A DNA stretch of 64,000 nucleotides from Amblyornis subalaris (Eukaryota > Chordata > Aves > Passeriformes > Ptilonorhynchidae), in contig JACAXG010000025.1 in assembly GCA_018881555.1 (NCBI GenBank), forward strand, positions 3,727,899 to 3,791,898, read 5' to 3'. This document shows, one piece after another, positions 1 to 12,239 of this stretch. Both the position numbers and the translations under genes were made by a program. Under the pieces are notes generated by a model that did no database searches, was not told the origin of the DNA, and worked only from the letters and a program-made list of their open reading frames with translations. Within the stretch, counting starts at the first letter, position 1; every line of letters begins with the position of its first letter.

Positions 1-253
1 ACTGTGAACACTGAAGCAGTCACCACTCAGTCAACTGATGCTGGAAAGGAGAGGACTTCTCAACATCCACCAAAACTCTCAGATCTGGGGACATCNCAGA
101 TCCTCCACACCTAACCTTAATCATGAAGAAGCTCCACAACTACTTTCAACCAGACAACCAACTTTTAAATGTCTAAGGAGAGGTGGGATGGGGTCTGCAA
201 GGACAGCTACTTAGGACATACAGGCCACTCCATTCATTTGGAAGAGTTGTTTT

Positions 254-461
254 CATTTCTTCACTATGAGGGTGGTGAAGTAGTGGAACAGGTTGCCCAG
301 AGAAGTGGTGGATAAGTCATCCCTTGCAGTGTTCAAGGCCAAGGTTGGAAGGGGCTTTGAGCAACCTGGTCTAGAGCAAGGTGTCCCTGCCCATGGCAGG
401 GGGTTGGATCTAGATGACCTTTAATGTCCTTTCCAACCTAAACTGTTCTACTATTCTATGA
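254..461 (+). mobile_element. CR1 LINE, 5'-truncated 3' end
   Basis: The stretch reads like the 3' terminus of avian CR1 in sense orientation. It has a 'gaacaggttgcccagagaag' block, then 'ttcaaggccaaggttggaag', 'gagcaacctggtctag', 'ccctgcccatggcaggggg' and 'gatgaccttta', and ends at a 'ctattctatga' tail. CR1 ends in short ATTCTATG-type repeats rather than poly(A), and that is what is seen. Only about 210 bp remain and there is no coding capacity. It supports an avian or other sauropsid origin for the window. Confidence 0.92.
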
Positions 462-1966
462 GTGCCAGCAAAGTTAAGGATGAAATGAAGGTCTTATAAG
501 ACCCTTCTCCAAAATCNTGCACAACTACACTTGAAATATGTTCAGATTTAGGAAGGTTTCAGTGTGACATACAATACAAGATCTGAAAACTCTGGCCACC
601 CTTTGAAAAGATGAGATTTTAAGAGGCAGACAAGAAGGACATCAAGGAAGAGATGGGAAATCAGGCAANGTGCTATTCACAGACTTGGAGACCTCAGAAA
701 AGCATCAAGGATCTGGCAACAAGTAGTGACTTCAGGCAGAGCTGGAGCACAGAGAATAGCTACAGGAGCCAGTCACCTGGGAAAGCTGCTACAGTAAAGT
801 TTATGTTGGATCAGGCTGTCCTCAGGGATTTCTGCAGGAAGATTGAAGAGTCTGCTGAAAACTCCGGAAAAAGAGTGCAAATGGGCCATAAAAATGAAGG
901 CACGTGGGAGGAATGATTTTTTTCCTTTGGCTGAAATTTATGCAGAGGCTTTTGTTCACAGATAAAGTCCTTGTCCTAAGGAAGAATCCATCACTCTGGT
1001 ATATGAATGCTGGCAGAGCTGGCATCATTGCCAGAATGCTTGTCNGCAGTGCTTCTTCTGTGACCAAGAAAGGGTTCTCCAACCTCCTTACACTTCAGGA
1101 GGAGGGGCCATCTCTGCTCCTTTTCCTAACTCTGTTGTAAATTGCCTGCTCTTCATGGCACTGTCCTCTCAGTCTACCCTGTCAACCTGGTCCACATTTC
1201 ACTTGAGCCCTCAACCATCTGTTGCCCATTTTGCACTCACTGCAAATCTCAGGCTCCCATTTGAAACGNGAAAATTAACTGCCCTAGAGGAAGCCAAATA
1301 TTTTAAGGCATCATTTATACCAGACTTGTTTCAGACAGCGGGATGATGACCAAAGGTCCATGGATCCCAGCAGAATGTGCAACCCACAGCTATGGAGAAA
1401 CTCTNCTGGAATTTTCTTTTGTAGGAGGGCTCTGCTTTCTTGCCCTGTTGCNATCACCTTCCTCTTGCCAAGCAGCACACAGTTGGCTGGCATTTTCCTG
1501 GGACCATTGCGAGAAGTGCCTTCAAAAACGCGACGTCACGTGTGCTGGAGCATGCCTTCGGTCTGAGCCAGTTCCTGTCAGCCTGACATGCAGGGGGAAT
1601 ACTGAATTAATTCCTGATGCCGACACATGCATCCCAACACAAAGATGTCACCCACTGGCACGAGTGTGTTGAGTCACCACATTGCCCCAGGCTGAAAAAG
1701 CACAAGACTCACACGCTCATGTGCTGTTTCCCAGCAAAGACCCATGAGGGTGCTGGCTCCTGCTGTGAGACCCATGTGCTTCTTGTGACTTTTCTGAGGA
1801 GTTAAGACCAATGCAAGGCATAAGTGGCTCTGACTTTCTCTCTCCCTCTCTCTTAGCCTACCATGGCATGGCTGTGAAAAGAAAGTAGGAATACTCCAGA
1901 GAAAGCCACATGCCTGCCCCAGGTTGTGAAACTTGATTCATAAGAGGCTGTGGAGATTTCCTCCTC

Positions 1967-2024
1967 AAAAAAAAAGAAAAAAAAGAAAAAAAAAGGAGAG
2001 GGGCAGGGGAAAAAAGAAAAGAAA
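1967..2024 (+). repeat. A-rich / purine tract
   Basis: Runs of A are broken by single G residues, then by a G-rich purine segment. It is low-complexity sequence with no sign of a SINE head or of flanking duplications. Confidence 0.8.
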
Positions 2025-5000
2025 TGATGGTTTGGACCAAGTTCAGGCCTTTGATGTGTGCTCTGAGCCTGGGAGCCCAAGAGACACTTGTATGGTGAAC
2101 GCTTCACTATTTCTATACTGGGCACAGACTGTTTTCCCTCATCTCCTTCCTGGATTGTTGCANCTGCTCTTATTTCAACCACCTTTTTTAGGCATATGCT
2201 TTAATACTACTTTTTATGCACCTACTTTAATACCACTTTTTTATAATTTCTTTTAATATTGAGTGAAAAAATGATTGGTTTTACGAGCCAGTCTCAACCC
2301 TATGGACCAGTGTGTAGCAGGGCTGTACATCAGATGGTCGCAAGGACTCTTGCTGGGGCACCCACAAGCGATGCTCTGCCCTGCCAGGGGGCAAGCAGGG
2401 CAGAAAAGGAAGTCAGGATGCTTCCTAGGGAGAACAAGGAGAAAAGGATGTGCTGTTCACAGGGGGAAAATGCCCCCCTCACCACAGAGGTAAGGGAGTT
2501 AAGGTGGCAACCTGGCAGCAGGGCCCTACAGCTCTTGCTCTGTGTACTTCTGCTATTACGGCACAAGTGAGAGAANAAGGGGACCACCACTGCAAGCCAT
2601 CTGTCGGGAGTGCCAGGGAGATCTGTCCCTGGCTTACAAACACCACCTGTNTCTCTCTGCTGTGATGGCTATGCCTGTCTATCTTAGGGGAGCCAGCAAC
2701 TGGAAAGCAGAGGAGGATGATGCAAAAGGGGAGGTTGGGGAAGGCTGCTGGTCCTGGATGGACAGACAGAGAGATAATTATTGCCTTTAGGATCCTGGGG
2801 GACAGGTAAATTGTAGGGGAAGCTGTAACATGCCATAAAATTAATATCTCTAGTTGAGGTTGTGATTTGTCACAGGCAGGAGAGTTATGAATTTTAGTTC
2901 AAGAGGCAATATTATTTTAGTTTACCCTTGAGGATCAAGATTCACAGGCTGGAGACAGAGTGGATGTTGTATAAAAATTCTTCCCTACTAGTAAGTGGGT
3001 GTTTCTGTTCTTCACTGAGGGGCCTGTGTGATACACAGTTTTAGGGAGGGCATTTGGTATAAGACATAAAAAATATCACATTACAGGTGAGAATATGTGG
3101 GATACAAAGATTTTGATGGGTCTGAAGTAAGACAGCTCTGAAAATGGAGATAACTGGGTCAGTGACAAAATGTGTAATTTTAATGCCTTTGAGGTTTTAC
3201 TTCTGATGAGTATTTNGGTCCTCACACCTCTGACTTAGCATAGGAGAGGGGGTGTCAAGCAGGAAATGTCAAGCAAAGGCAATGAGAGGAGAGCATAACT
3301 TCGGCTGCAGTGCAACGGAGACACTGTCAGGGATTTCAGCACTGCAGGAGACTGGGGAGGACGGTGGCCTCAGAAAGAGGCACCAGAATAAGGGTCTGGT
3401 TGAAGAAAAGCCAAGTGCCTTCTGACATCTCTGTTCTCTTCCCTAATTGCTACTCCCCTTTAAATAAATAAACATCCTCTGACACACGAGGAACAGTCTG
3501 ACTTGCAGGAGCTACTCCGAATTGCTGTGTTCATGCGTTAGATCCACCCACACCAGAGCACGTTCCCAGGAGATCGGAAGGAGGCACGGCGCAGCCCAGA
3601 GCCACGAGACAGCACCCCTTAATGCTTCTTTGCCTCAAGCAACAGCTTTAGAAAGTCATCCCTAGTCCTGCAGCCTGCACCCCACCTCTGCTGTGCTCCG
3701 GACTGTCAGCGGACTGGGCTAACAAAACAGGACACTGAAATCTCGGCTCAGCGGAGGTGGCAAATTGGCAAGCGAAGCTGGGTCCTGTTTGTGGGAGCAA
3801 GCTCTGCCGTCGAGGGAGTGAAGCCATCCGCCCTCCCTGCACATGCACATTGTCCTCTCCATCCCACTGGAGACAGAGGTGTCCCAGCAGCAGCTGCAAG
3901 TCACAAAGGACTTGTAGAGAAAAAGCAAAGGCTAAAATACACACGCAGGTTGCACTGCAAGAGTTGATCCTCCTGCTTGTCAGCAGTGTAACTGTCTGGA
4001 AAAGTATAATTATTATAAATGTAATTAATAGTGATCTGGGAAGATTATAACTTTCTCTCCCTATTCTTCTTTCCCCCTCTCCCCCCTCTTCCAAATTTTC
4101 TGGTTGTGCTTATTTTGGCAACCCTAAAATAGTAATTTGATGCAAACTCTGGCCACAAATCCAATGGAGCTTGATAGGCTTTAAACGAGGAAAGGGGGGA
4201 TAGGCAGGGGTGATGGCTTTAATAACTGTTCTTGGAGAAAGGCCATTGATGTGTTTTCATTACTCGGAAGAAAAAGAAAGCCAGAAAGAAAACAAGTGGT
4301 AGGACAGCCATTAGAAAATAACTATGAATAATTATAGAGTGGGGGTAAGGAGAAGTCCAGGGAATTACTTCAGGGATATAATCATGAGCCCACATCCAGG
4401 CCAGTTACTGGTGGCTGAGAAGAGGATGTATGCAAGCAGGATTTGAGGGCCCCTCTGGTTTGGGTCCGCCTCTATCCAGTCTTGCATGAGCCAGCATCAC
4501 CACCACAGAACCTGCTGTCCCCAGTGTCTCAGCAGGACCCTGAAATGCTACACAGATTTATGACCTTACAGCACTCTGCAGACCTTCAGGGATGAGGCTC
4601 CATGCATGTGTCTGGGATGAGATGGAGACAGGATATTTTCCTTTCACATCAGGGAAGCTGAGGCTCTAAGCTGCAGCATGGATTAGTTTGGACCTTAATT
4701 GTCCTTTGAACAATATGACTGCTCACTGTGGGTATTTAATTAAGACAGCTGCACACAGGCATCTCACCAGCAGAAAGCTCTGCAAGAAATCAAGGTGTGA
4801 TAGTCACAGGCAGGAGAGTTCTCCCTGTTGAAAAGGACTATAAATGGTAACAGCCAGTACTTGCTATCCCCAGATCCCAGAGTAGTTTGGATGTCCCTGG
4901 GAATTTCTGCAACACCTCTGCAGAAGAGACAGACTGGTTTCCGAGAGTTCTTCAGAATCAGGCTATACACATTATGTTTCCTCATCCCTAGAAAGCCTTC

Positions 5001-8000
5001 AAGCCATCCCTACCCACTCCTGTCAATGGTGCAGCCAGACACCCACCCATGAGACTCTCCATGAAAATTACACCTCCCTGCCCTTCAGATGGGGGTTTGG
5101 TGTGNTCCTGATGGTGACACTGATTCAGACAAAAATATTTCCAGGCACATGGCACTGCAAAAAGAGATGAAAAGCCCATATCCATCTTGGCTCATGCACA
5201 GANCAGAAGGGAATCCAGAGCGGTTGAAACATGAAAAAAGCAAAAATAAAATCAGCAGGGCTCCAAGAGGTTATTTTCATGCCAAATCCCCAGGCGCTAT
5301 GCAAAGGTTCAGGAATGAACGTGCACAGAGCAGGCTCGGAGGGAGGTCACAGTCAGGAGTCATCTCCTCTAGGTAAAGTACTGCTCACTGCTGTTCATGG
5401 GGCCAGCAGCAGGTACGTGACCACAGAGGCAAAGGACATCCCACCTCCACCCAGCACATCCCTGTAAGGGACTTCTCGATTCTTGGTCAACTCCGAGCAT
5501 ATTTTCTACCTTAAATCNTTATCCCAATGCTCACAAGAGAACATGCAAAACCTCACAAGGGCAGAAAGGAGTATTCTTCTTAGGACAACCCCTTCTTCTA
5601 GGAGATGCCCCTCTCCTGCCACAGCAACAATCTATCATATTTCTGTGTCGCCCCTCATCACGGCACTCACATGCACAGCAAGGTTGCTAAAGCACCTTAG
5701 TCTATGCTGGAGAGACANAGCAACCCCCTGTATTTTATTGCACTACAAGGTAAATAATTAGACAATACCTCCAGAAGACAGCAGGCTAGGGCATCTGTTC
5801 AAGTTTCCCAGAGACCATCTGAATTTATACTCTTTCTTTTATTTACACTACTTTTTCTCCTGGTTATTGATGATGTTTCTCATTTGTTTTTATTAGATGC
5901 AGGTGTTTTCTGCACTTCAGCTGGGAGCACTTTCCCTTTTCAGCCAAATTCAGATCTACTTTGTGTCTCAGTCACCTTTTGACTGTGATACTGGAGAGGC
6001 AGAGAAAGAGAAGGAGATACTGGGTTTTGCTGCCTCAGCAGATGTGTGTTAAAGTGTTTTAGTGATTCAGCCAGTGTGTCTGCCTGAGGCCAAAGGAGAG
6101 GCATTGTCTGAATCTAAAACAATTAATAACAAAAAAACAATGTGGGCAGCACGGAGCGGGGGAAGGTGGAGGTGGAAAGGGAGCGAATCACGTGGATATT
6201 TCCAGCTTGCAGAGCACCTCGACAAGATCTCCAGCCGCTTACAAAGACAGCCCTTTAAGCCCACCCTGTCCCTCTGAGACATAGACGCCCCATCAGTCAT
6301 GTTGTGCAAATGGGGGAAACTGAAGCTTCTTTTGCAACTCTTCCCCAGCCACCAAGCATCTCTCCCCAGAGCCAGACTGCACTTCCCCAGTGCCCCAGGG
6401 AAGCAGGAACACACACGGGCCCATCACCATGGCATGCATGGCCAGTGGGGTAGGAGACTCACAGCACCTTCAAGTTGCTGGGCCATGCACGGTGCTGGGA
6501 GGGACACTGAACTGCTNGCCCCACACTCAGAGACTCCTCTCAGGTCCTTGAGAGCCACCAGCAATGCAATGACCTCTGCTCTCCACTCTGGCCAGGAAGG
6601 TGCAAAGGGGAACTTCTGTTGTCCGCTCATGAAACATCTGTCTTTTCCCCATTAGCAGAAGAAACTAATTTTATTTGTGCTCAGGCAAGAGGAATTTGTC
6701 CCCTGAGTTACTTCTGTCTCTATCATTTAAACATACAGTATAGCCTTCAGTCCTTGTAAAAGACTCTGAGAAAGGAGCTCCTGATGCCCAGGATCCCTCG
6801 CTTACTGAATTCCCCCCCAGTTTGCACCCCAAGCTGACTCGTGTGGGCCACTGGGAGATGGAGGCACCCCAGTCACCAGTCACCACTGGAAATCTTGGCA
6901 GCTGATCCCTGATAATGTGAAACAGAGCCAACACAGCCCCACAGAACACCCAGGCACTGATCTGGTGGGGGGAGACTCCATTTCTACATGCGGTTTAAAA
7001 TTGATACCCCCATGAGGCATGTTAGAAAGCAAAACATTGATGCTGTCTTCACTGGAAGCATCGGTTGCTTTGTTTTTTTAATGACACAGAAAGCTGCTTG
7101 CAAAGAGATAATTTCATTCAGCCTAACCCTTGCTGGATGTGGAAGGAAGTCCTTGGAGGTGACTCTCCAACGTATCCAGTATGCCACCTAGCCCTCGCTA
7201 GCTCTACTACATCCACTGCTGCGGGATGGGCTGCTGGATCCTGCTGGAAAGGGGCTCCCAGCATGAAGCTGCAAACACTCGTTGGGGTTATCATCGCAAG
7301 CAAGAAGGCACTATCCAAAGGAAGAACAAATATCTTGGGAAGAAATTGCATTTTACTTTTGACACTCAACNCAGCCTCCATGCAAAGTGAAATATTGTGT
7401 CGATATCTGCACCTCCTGCTGTTGCTCATCTCTCCTTTCTGCACTTCTGTCTCAGACTCGTCCCATCAATTCCACTTTTGTTGCTTGTCATTTTTCCCTC
7501 CAAGGACTGAAAAAGTATTGGCTTTTTCTTTCAGAATGATGCTTCAGGCACCTGATTTCACTACTGTTCAGTGTTTTTTAGTGCTTGCTTGTTGCAGATA
7601 GGTGAACCATGATTTTACAAGGGTAACAAGGCCTTCATTTTGCAAGGTTTTACCTATCCGCAACACTTGCTCATGAAAAAAATTATACATTCTCCTGTAT
7701 AATGAAACTAATGAGTTTCAGATCTACAAAAACCGTTCAGTGGTTTTGGAGGGAGAAGAAAAAAAGTATCTCACTTTTGTACCTGTCATTCAGCTCTTAG
7801 TCTTTCTAGATTGCCTGAACTTTTTTGATGTTCTAAGTGCTTCCAAAACACACAGATTAGCCCAAACTGATTAAAGTATGTGTTCCAGCCTCTTTATCAT
7901 ACCCAGGAAAGCTGTGCTTTTGCACATTTCAGAGAGTATCATAATGAAGTGTAACATATCCGAGATGCTAAGATCAGTAANTGCTTCCCAAATAATTATT

Positions 8001-10782
8001 CCTTTTTTGCAGCAGAGCTATATACATGCATAGAGCCTATGGCACTGAAATACACTAGAAGACGCTAACAGAAACATTGGTTTCCTCTGAACGCTCTCTG
8101 TTCACTCCCTCGAAATAAGAGAACATGTCTTATAAACATAAAACATGATTGTGATCTCCCTTGGAAGAGCACAAGCCAGGAGAAATGTGATCTTTGTTAG
8201 CTGCAGGCTCTCCTATAGCTCACGACCAGCCGTACGCTGCACACCGTGCCGTGGCTGTCTTATGTTCCCCGGGTAGTGGGGGTCTCTTCAGTGTCAGCAG
8301 ANCATGCCATAAAGACAGACCTTGTGAAGAACATGGAGAGCACACACCAGCGGGTTATGTGCAACTCCATCCCAACTGCTGGGCTCAGTGGTTTAATACA
8401 GGTGGGAGCCCCAGGATCCCCACGGCTGAGACTGCTTTCATAAAATGGGGGAAAACCTGCCATCAGGGCACATCTCATGGCTAAAATCTTGTCATCTTCT
8501 GGCTGAGGATATGACTCAGTTTCCAGGCGAGCTTTTGTGGATGAGTGTCCTCGCAGCACAGCGTAAGAGTGAAACGAGGGTGGCTGCAAGACAGCTTCAC
8601 ACCACCTGGATTTTGGCCCAAGAGAAAGTTCCCGGACAGCCCTAAATTAGAGCAGCTTCCCCTGGGATCCCTCACAGGATCTCTGCCCCATGGCAATCCA
8701 GCCGTGCCCAAGCCTCCCATGCCAGGGCTTGCAGCTGGGCTTGATGGAGGCAGTTCTCTACATGCCTCTCCATTTTGTGTCTCGCAGGTTGGAGTGGGAG
8801 TAAAACCTCTCCTCCACCCCTCCAGATACTCTCTCTGTTTCTGTACCAGCTATTAATACGGGGCACTGTGTTTCTTACATGGTGGATGAGAGAATGAGGA
8901 AAGCAAATTTTCTCCTGCCCTAAGCCCTCTCACAAAGTGCTTCCAGATCTCCAGGTGAACAGTGCTCGCTCTCTGCCTGGTGCTATTTCCTGCAAAGCAC
9001 CCATTCAGACCAGTGGCAGATTCTCATAAAAACCAGCGGCAGGATGCAATTAATATGCTGTAAAAGTCCTAAGTGTCAACTGGAGAAACCATTTTAAAGC
9101 ACTTCTAGATAAAACCCCTGGGGAGTGCTTTTCTTACCTTAAAGGTGCCTATTTTTTTGCAGTTAACTGTGATCTAAGCAGAGATTCAGGTAGTAATAAA
9201 TAAAATCTCTGGAAAAACTCTTGGTAGAAAGAAAAGCAAAAAAACACCCAACCAAGCTTAGAAATGTGGCTTTCTTTCTTGAAGGGCAAGCGGTAAGAAC
9301 AGGAGGAATTTGATCTTTACTACTCAGTCCACATGGGGTAGAAAGGCTGTAAAATAAGGAACACCTGAGAGGTGCAGAGAAAGCCTTGAGCGTGGAAATT
9401 TTGGAGAAGAAGGAGTTAATGCTTTTAAGCAACCATCCGTCCTCTTACCATAGATAAGGGTGCATTCTAGTGGCAAAATCCATGCAATGCAGCTGCACAG
9501 ATGACTGATCTAAAAAGAAACCTGGGGAATATGAAGCTTTGGAGGAGTGTGTGCCTATGTGGAAGGGGGGTTGACTTGTATCGCACATAAACCTCNCTCT
9601 GAATTGGCTGATCCCTTTGAGTTTCCCACTGCCCTGGTAGATGCCCCCGTGCCTGCACTTCTGAGTAGACTCCCACTCTTGGTTCAGCTCATCCTCCTGC
9701 TCCAGGTGTAACCCCTGAGCACAGCTGCGTGGGCTGCACACCCTAGTTTTGGAGATTCCCTTCCCAACGCTTCCAGCTTCCCCGCTCCTAGCGATGAATG
9801 AGAACTAAGGGAGGCAAGTGAGAAGGGCCAGGGCCGGGAGAACTGTAACCCTGAGGAATGCAGCGGTGGAACAAAAGACAACAAACCCCAAGCTGCCCAG
9901 GACCGGGGATGAGCACTGCAAAGCGCCTTTTTTATTTTTTTCCTTTCTTCTCCCTCCCCATTTTGTGCGGGGCAAGAAGCAGAAGAATAAGCTAAAACGT
10001 GCAAATTGGACTTCACATGGCAAAATTCCCCTTGTTTTCTGGCATGCCCTAAGCAACAGCGAACTTTCCAAAGAGGAATCTAACATAGTCCTTACAAGCA
10101 GCCCAGCCCTCCCTCTCGCTCACTGTCCGGCCGTGTTAACCCTTGCTGCTTGGGGGTGTCAGGGGCGCACCCCGGCACAGGGCAAAGCCTCGCTGCGGTT
10201 TTAAACCTAGCCCAGGGGCAGAGGGAAAGGAGAGGAGGGCTGGGCACCCTGCATACACAAAGGCTCCTTCCTGGGCCCGGGCGGGCGACACTAGCTCCCT
10301 GGCAGGCAGCCAGCCATCTCCTCCTGCACTCACCTTTGGAGTGGATGGGTGCTGTGAGGGTCCCCTGCCCGCCAGCTACCCAGGCAGCAGACAGAGGTTC
10401 ATGCCCCACAAGCACAGGGAACAGCACGCAGGATCAGGCCCTGCTAACTCAATCCCCCACTTCCTCCCCAAACTCAGCCCTGACCTCTCCCATCCAGGCT
10501 CCCTGCAGCCCAGGCTGCCCTGCAACCCAGTGGCAACCACTTTGCCTTTTTTTTTTCCTTAAACCGTGAAGATCTGAACTTTCCCCCCCGGCCCCCCCCC
10601 CCCTCCCCGATCCTCGGCTTCCCCTTCCCCCTCCTCCTCCCCTTGTCTCTCCTCATAATATTATCCTTGATCACTGCCCGGGGTTTGAAGCCCAGAAGTC
10701 AGGAGCTGCGCACCCCACCCCCACGGCCCGAGCGCGCACTGATAGGGCCCTCGCTGCTGGCACCTAGTCAAGCTGAGGTGTC

Positions 10783-10842
10783 ATTGGGATCTCAAATTGC
10801 AGCGAGGGGCTGGCAGGCAGCCAGAGGCAGTCTATTTAAAAG
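10783..10842 (+). promoter_or_regulatory. IGFBP5: IGFBP5 core promoter (inverted CCAAT plus TATA box)
   Basis: A TATTTAAAA box lies at 10833-10841, and an ATTGG (inverted CCAAT) lies about 50 bp upstream at 10783-10787. Mammalian IGFBP5 promoters are known to have a TATA box and a CAAT element close to the start site, so the arrangement fits. Initiation would be expected about 25-32 bp downstream, near 10862-10872. A C-rich run at 10583-10606 lies further upstream. The start site is inferred, not observed. Confidence 0.75.
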
Positions 10843-10865
10843 ACAGCCTGTTCTGCAGTATTCAG

Positions 10866-11834
10866 TCGCTTTAGAAACTTCTCCAGGGGAAAAGTGTTGG
10901 GAGATCTACAAAGTGGATTTTTTTTCCTCTCTTTTTTTTTTTCCCTTCCCCCTGATTCTTTACCGCTCCTCTGCAGACTTTGCAACAAAACACTCCAACT
11001 TCGCAGAAAACTTTTTTTTTTTTTTTTGACTCTCTTGGTCTTTTTTTTTTCTTTGCAAATCTTGGAAGAGGAAAGCGGGAGAGTTGAACAGAGCCGATCG
11101 AAACACAACTTTGCTTCATACCAAGCTTCCCAGCAGCTCGCTGCGTCGGGAGAGACTTTTTCTCCTGCAGAAGAAGAGAGAGGGGAGGGGAGTTTTGCAT
11201 CCCCTCTTCCTTCTCCTGCGGTTTTTTTTTTTTTCTTCCCTCCTCTTGACTGCTTTGATGCATTATTAGCAGGACACTGGTTTTCAAGGAACTTTGCTCC
11301 CTCCCCAACCTGCCTCCTCCCAGCCCTTTGGGAACAGTGTGTGTGTGTGTGCGCGCGTGAGTGAGTGTGTGAAATCGCCGTCCCACCTCCCCAAACCCCC
11401 CTGCTCCCCCACGCCTCCCCCTGCAACCTGTAGGCTGTGCAACCCCTGCAGGCTTCGCTCCCTTTCCCCCCTCCTTCCCTCCCTCTTTTTTGCGCTCCCG
11501 CGGATCGCGGTGCGAATTCCCCATTTCGAGGCAAGAAAAAGCTGAAAGGAGAAACAGGAAAAAAAAAGACAAAAAAAAAGGAAACCTAGACGTCCCCCCT
11601 CTCCCAACGCCAAAAGAAAAGCAGGAGGGTCTTGCACCCCGAGAATAAACCCCAGAGTGGGGCGCCTGCAAGCAGGGGCTGCGCTTTCCTTTTTGAATTT
11701 TCTTTTTTAATTTTTTATTAATTTTTTTTAATTTTTTTTTTTTTTTTTTTTTGCCCCCGAAGGGGCAAGCGGAAAGCCAGCGCCGCCCGCCCCCGGCAGC
11801 CCCCCGCGCCCCGTCCCGCAGCATCCCCGCCGCG
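10866..11834 (+). other. IGFBP5: IGFBP5 5' untranslated region (exon 1 part)
   Basis: This leader of about 970 nt lies between the inferred start site and the IGFBP5 ATG, with no intron evident. It is pyrimidine-rich, with T runs at 10918-10925, 10932-10942, 11012-11027, 11041-11050, 11222-11234 and 11732-11752, and a GT/GC repeat near 11337-11358. A long single-exon leader is also known for mammalian IGFBP5. The left boundary depends on the TATA position and is approximate. Only one ATG occurs upstream of the main start (separate entry). Confidence 0.65.
11258..11269 (+). other. Minimal upstream ORF (three codons plus stop) in IGFBP5 leader
   Basis: ATG-CAT-TAT-TAG is the only ATG I find between the inferred transcription start and the IGFBP5 initiation codon. 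The -3 base is T, a weak context, so leaky scanning is likely. The stop follows after three codons, leaving about 565 nt to reinitiate at 11835. Any effect on translation is inference. Confidence 0.5.
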
Positions 11835-12180
11835 ATGCTGCTGCGGCTCCTGGTGCTGCTGGGCGCCTGCCCGGGGCTGTCGCGGTGCCTGGGCTCCTTC
11901 GTGCAGTGCGAGCCCTGCGATGCCAAGGCGCTGTCGCTCTGCCCGCCGCCGCCGCTGGGCTGCGAGCTGGTGAAGGAGCCGGGCTGCGGCTGCTGCCTCA
12001 CCTGCGCCCTGCCCGCCGGGCAGCCCTGCGGCGTCTACACCGAGCGCTGCGCCCGCGGGCTGCGCTGCCTCCCGCGCCAGGGCGAGGAGAAGCCGCTGCA
12101 CGCCCTGCTCCACGGCACCGCCGTCTGCCTCAGCGAGAAGAGCTACCGCGAGCAAGCCAAAGCCGGTGAGTGACCCCGAT
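11760..12180. promoter_or_regulatory. CpG-rich block over IGFBP5 exon 1
   Basis: The sequence changes abruptly from a 21-base T run to very GC-rich DNA dense in CpG, covering the end of the leader, all coding sequence of exon 1 and the splice donor. This is typical of a first-exon CpG island of a developmentally regulated gene. Confidence 0.75.
11835..12165 (+). CDS. IGFBP5: IGFBP5 coding exon 1: signal peptide and N-terminal IGF-binding domain
   Basis: Encodes residues 1-110 plus the first base of codon 111. Residues 1-18 form a leucine-rich signal peptide, and mature protein probably starts at Leu19 in LGSFVQCEPC. The IGFBP N-domain follows with all 12 expected cysteines (25, 28, 36, 43, 51, 53, 54, 57, 65, 72, 78, 98), including the family signature GCGCC at 50-54. 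The downstream segment matches vertebrate IGFBP5 very closely (CGVYTERC, EEKPLHALLHG, EKSYREQ). The start ATG has G at -3 and no in-frame ATG lies upstream. The exon ends at G|GTGAGT, phase 1, and joins the exon at 29577 to make a Glu codon. The product is a secreted carrier that binds IGF-1 and IGF-2 and modulates their access to the receptor. The hydrophobic IGF pocket is largely in this exon. Confidence 0.97.
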
Positions 12181-12239
12181 CCTCCATCCGCAGCTCCCCC
12201 GGATGCTTATCCGCCTTGCCCGCTCCTTTCCCATCTTTC

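Larger units (their letters stand above)
1..10780. other. Non-coding region upstream of IGFBP5
   Basis: No exon, RNA gene or conserved protein domain is recognisable here on either strand. Open frames are short, interrupted and lack family motifs. Apart from a CR1 fragment near the left edge and an A-rich tract near 2 kb, it looks like unique sequence. AT-rich islands, for example around 4.1-4.2 kb and 9.0-9.2 kb, look like possible conserved elements, but this cannot be settled from one sequence. GC and CpG content rise from about 10.1 kb toward the IGFBP5 promoter. In other vertebrates the flank upstream of IGFBP5 is a long gene-poor interval, which fits what is seen (family knowledge plus inference). 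Confidence 0.6.

Noticed and set aside
7065..7601. Plus-strand 178-codon open frame upstream of IGFBP5
   Set aside because: No domain, no conserved motif and no gene context; its length is expected by chance in a window this size.
10836..12001. Long minus-strand open frames (up to 376 codons) rich in Lys, Ser, Gly
   Set aside because: They are antisense to the T-tract-rich IGFBP5 leader and exon 1. Poly-Lys comes from the T runs, and there is no domain and no independent gene signal.
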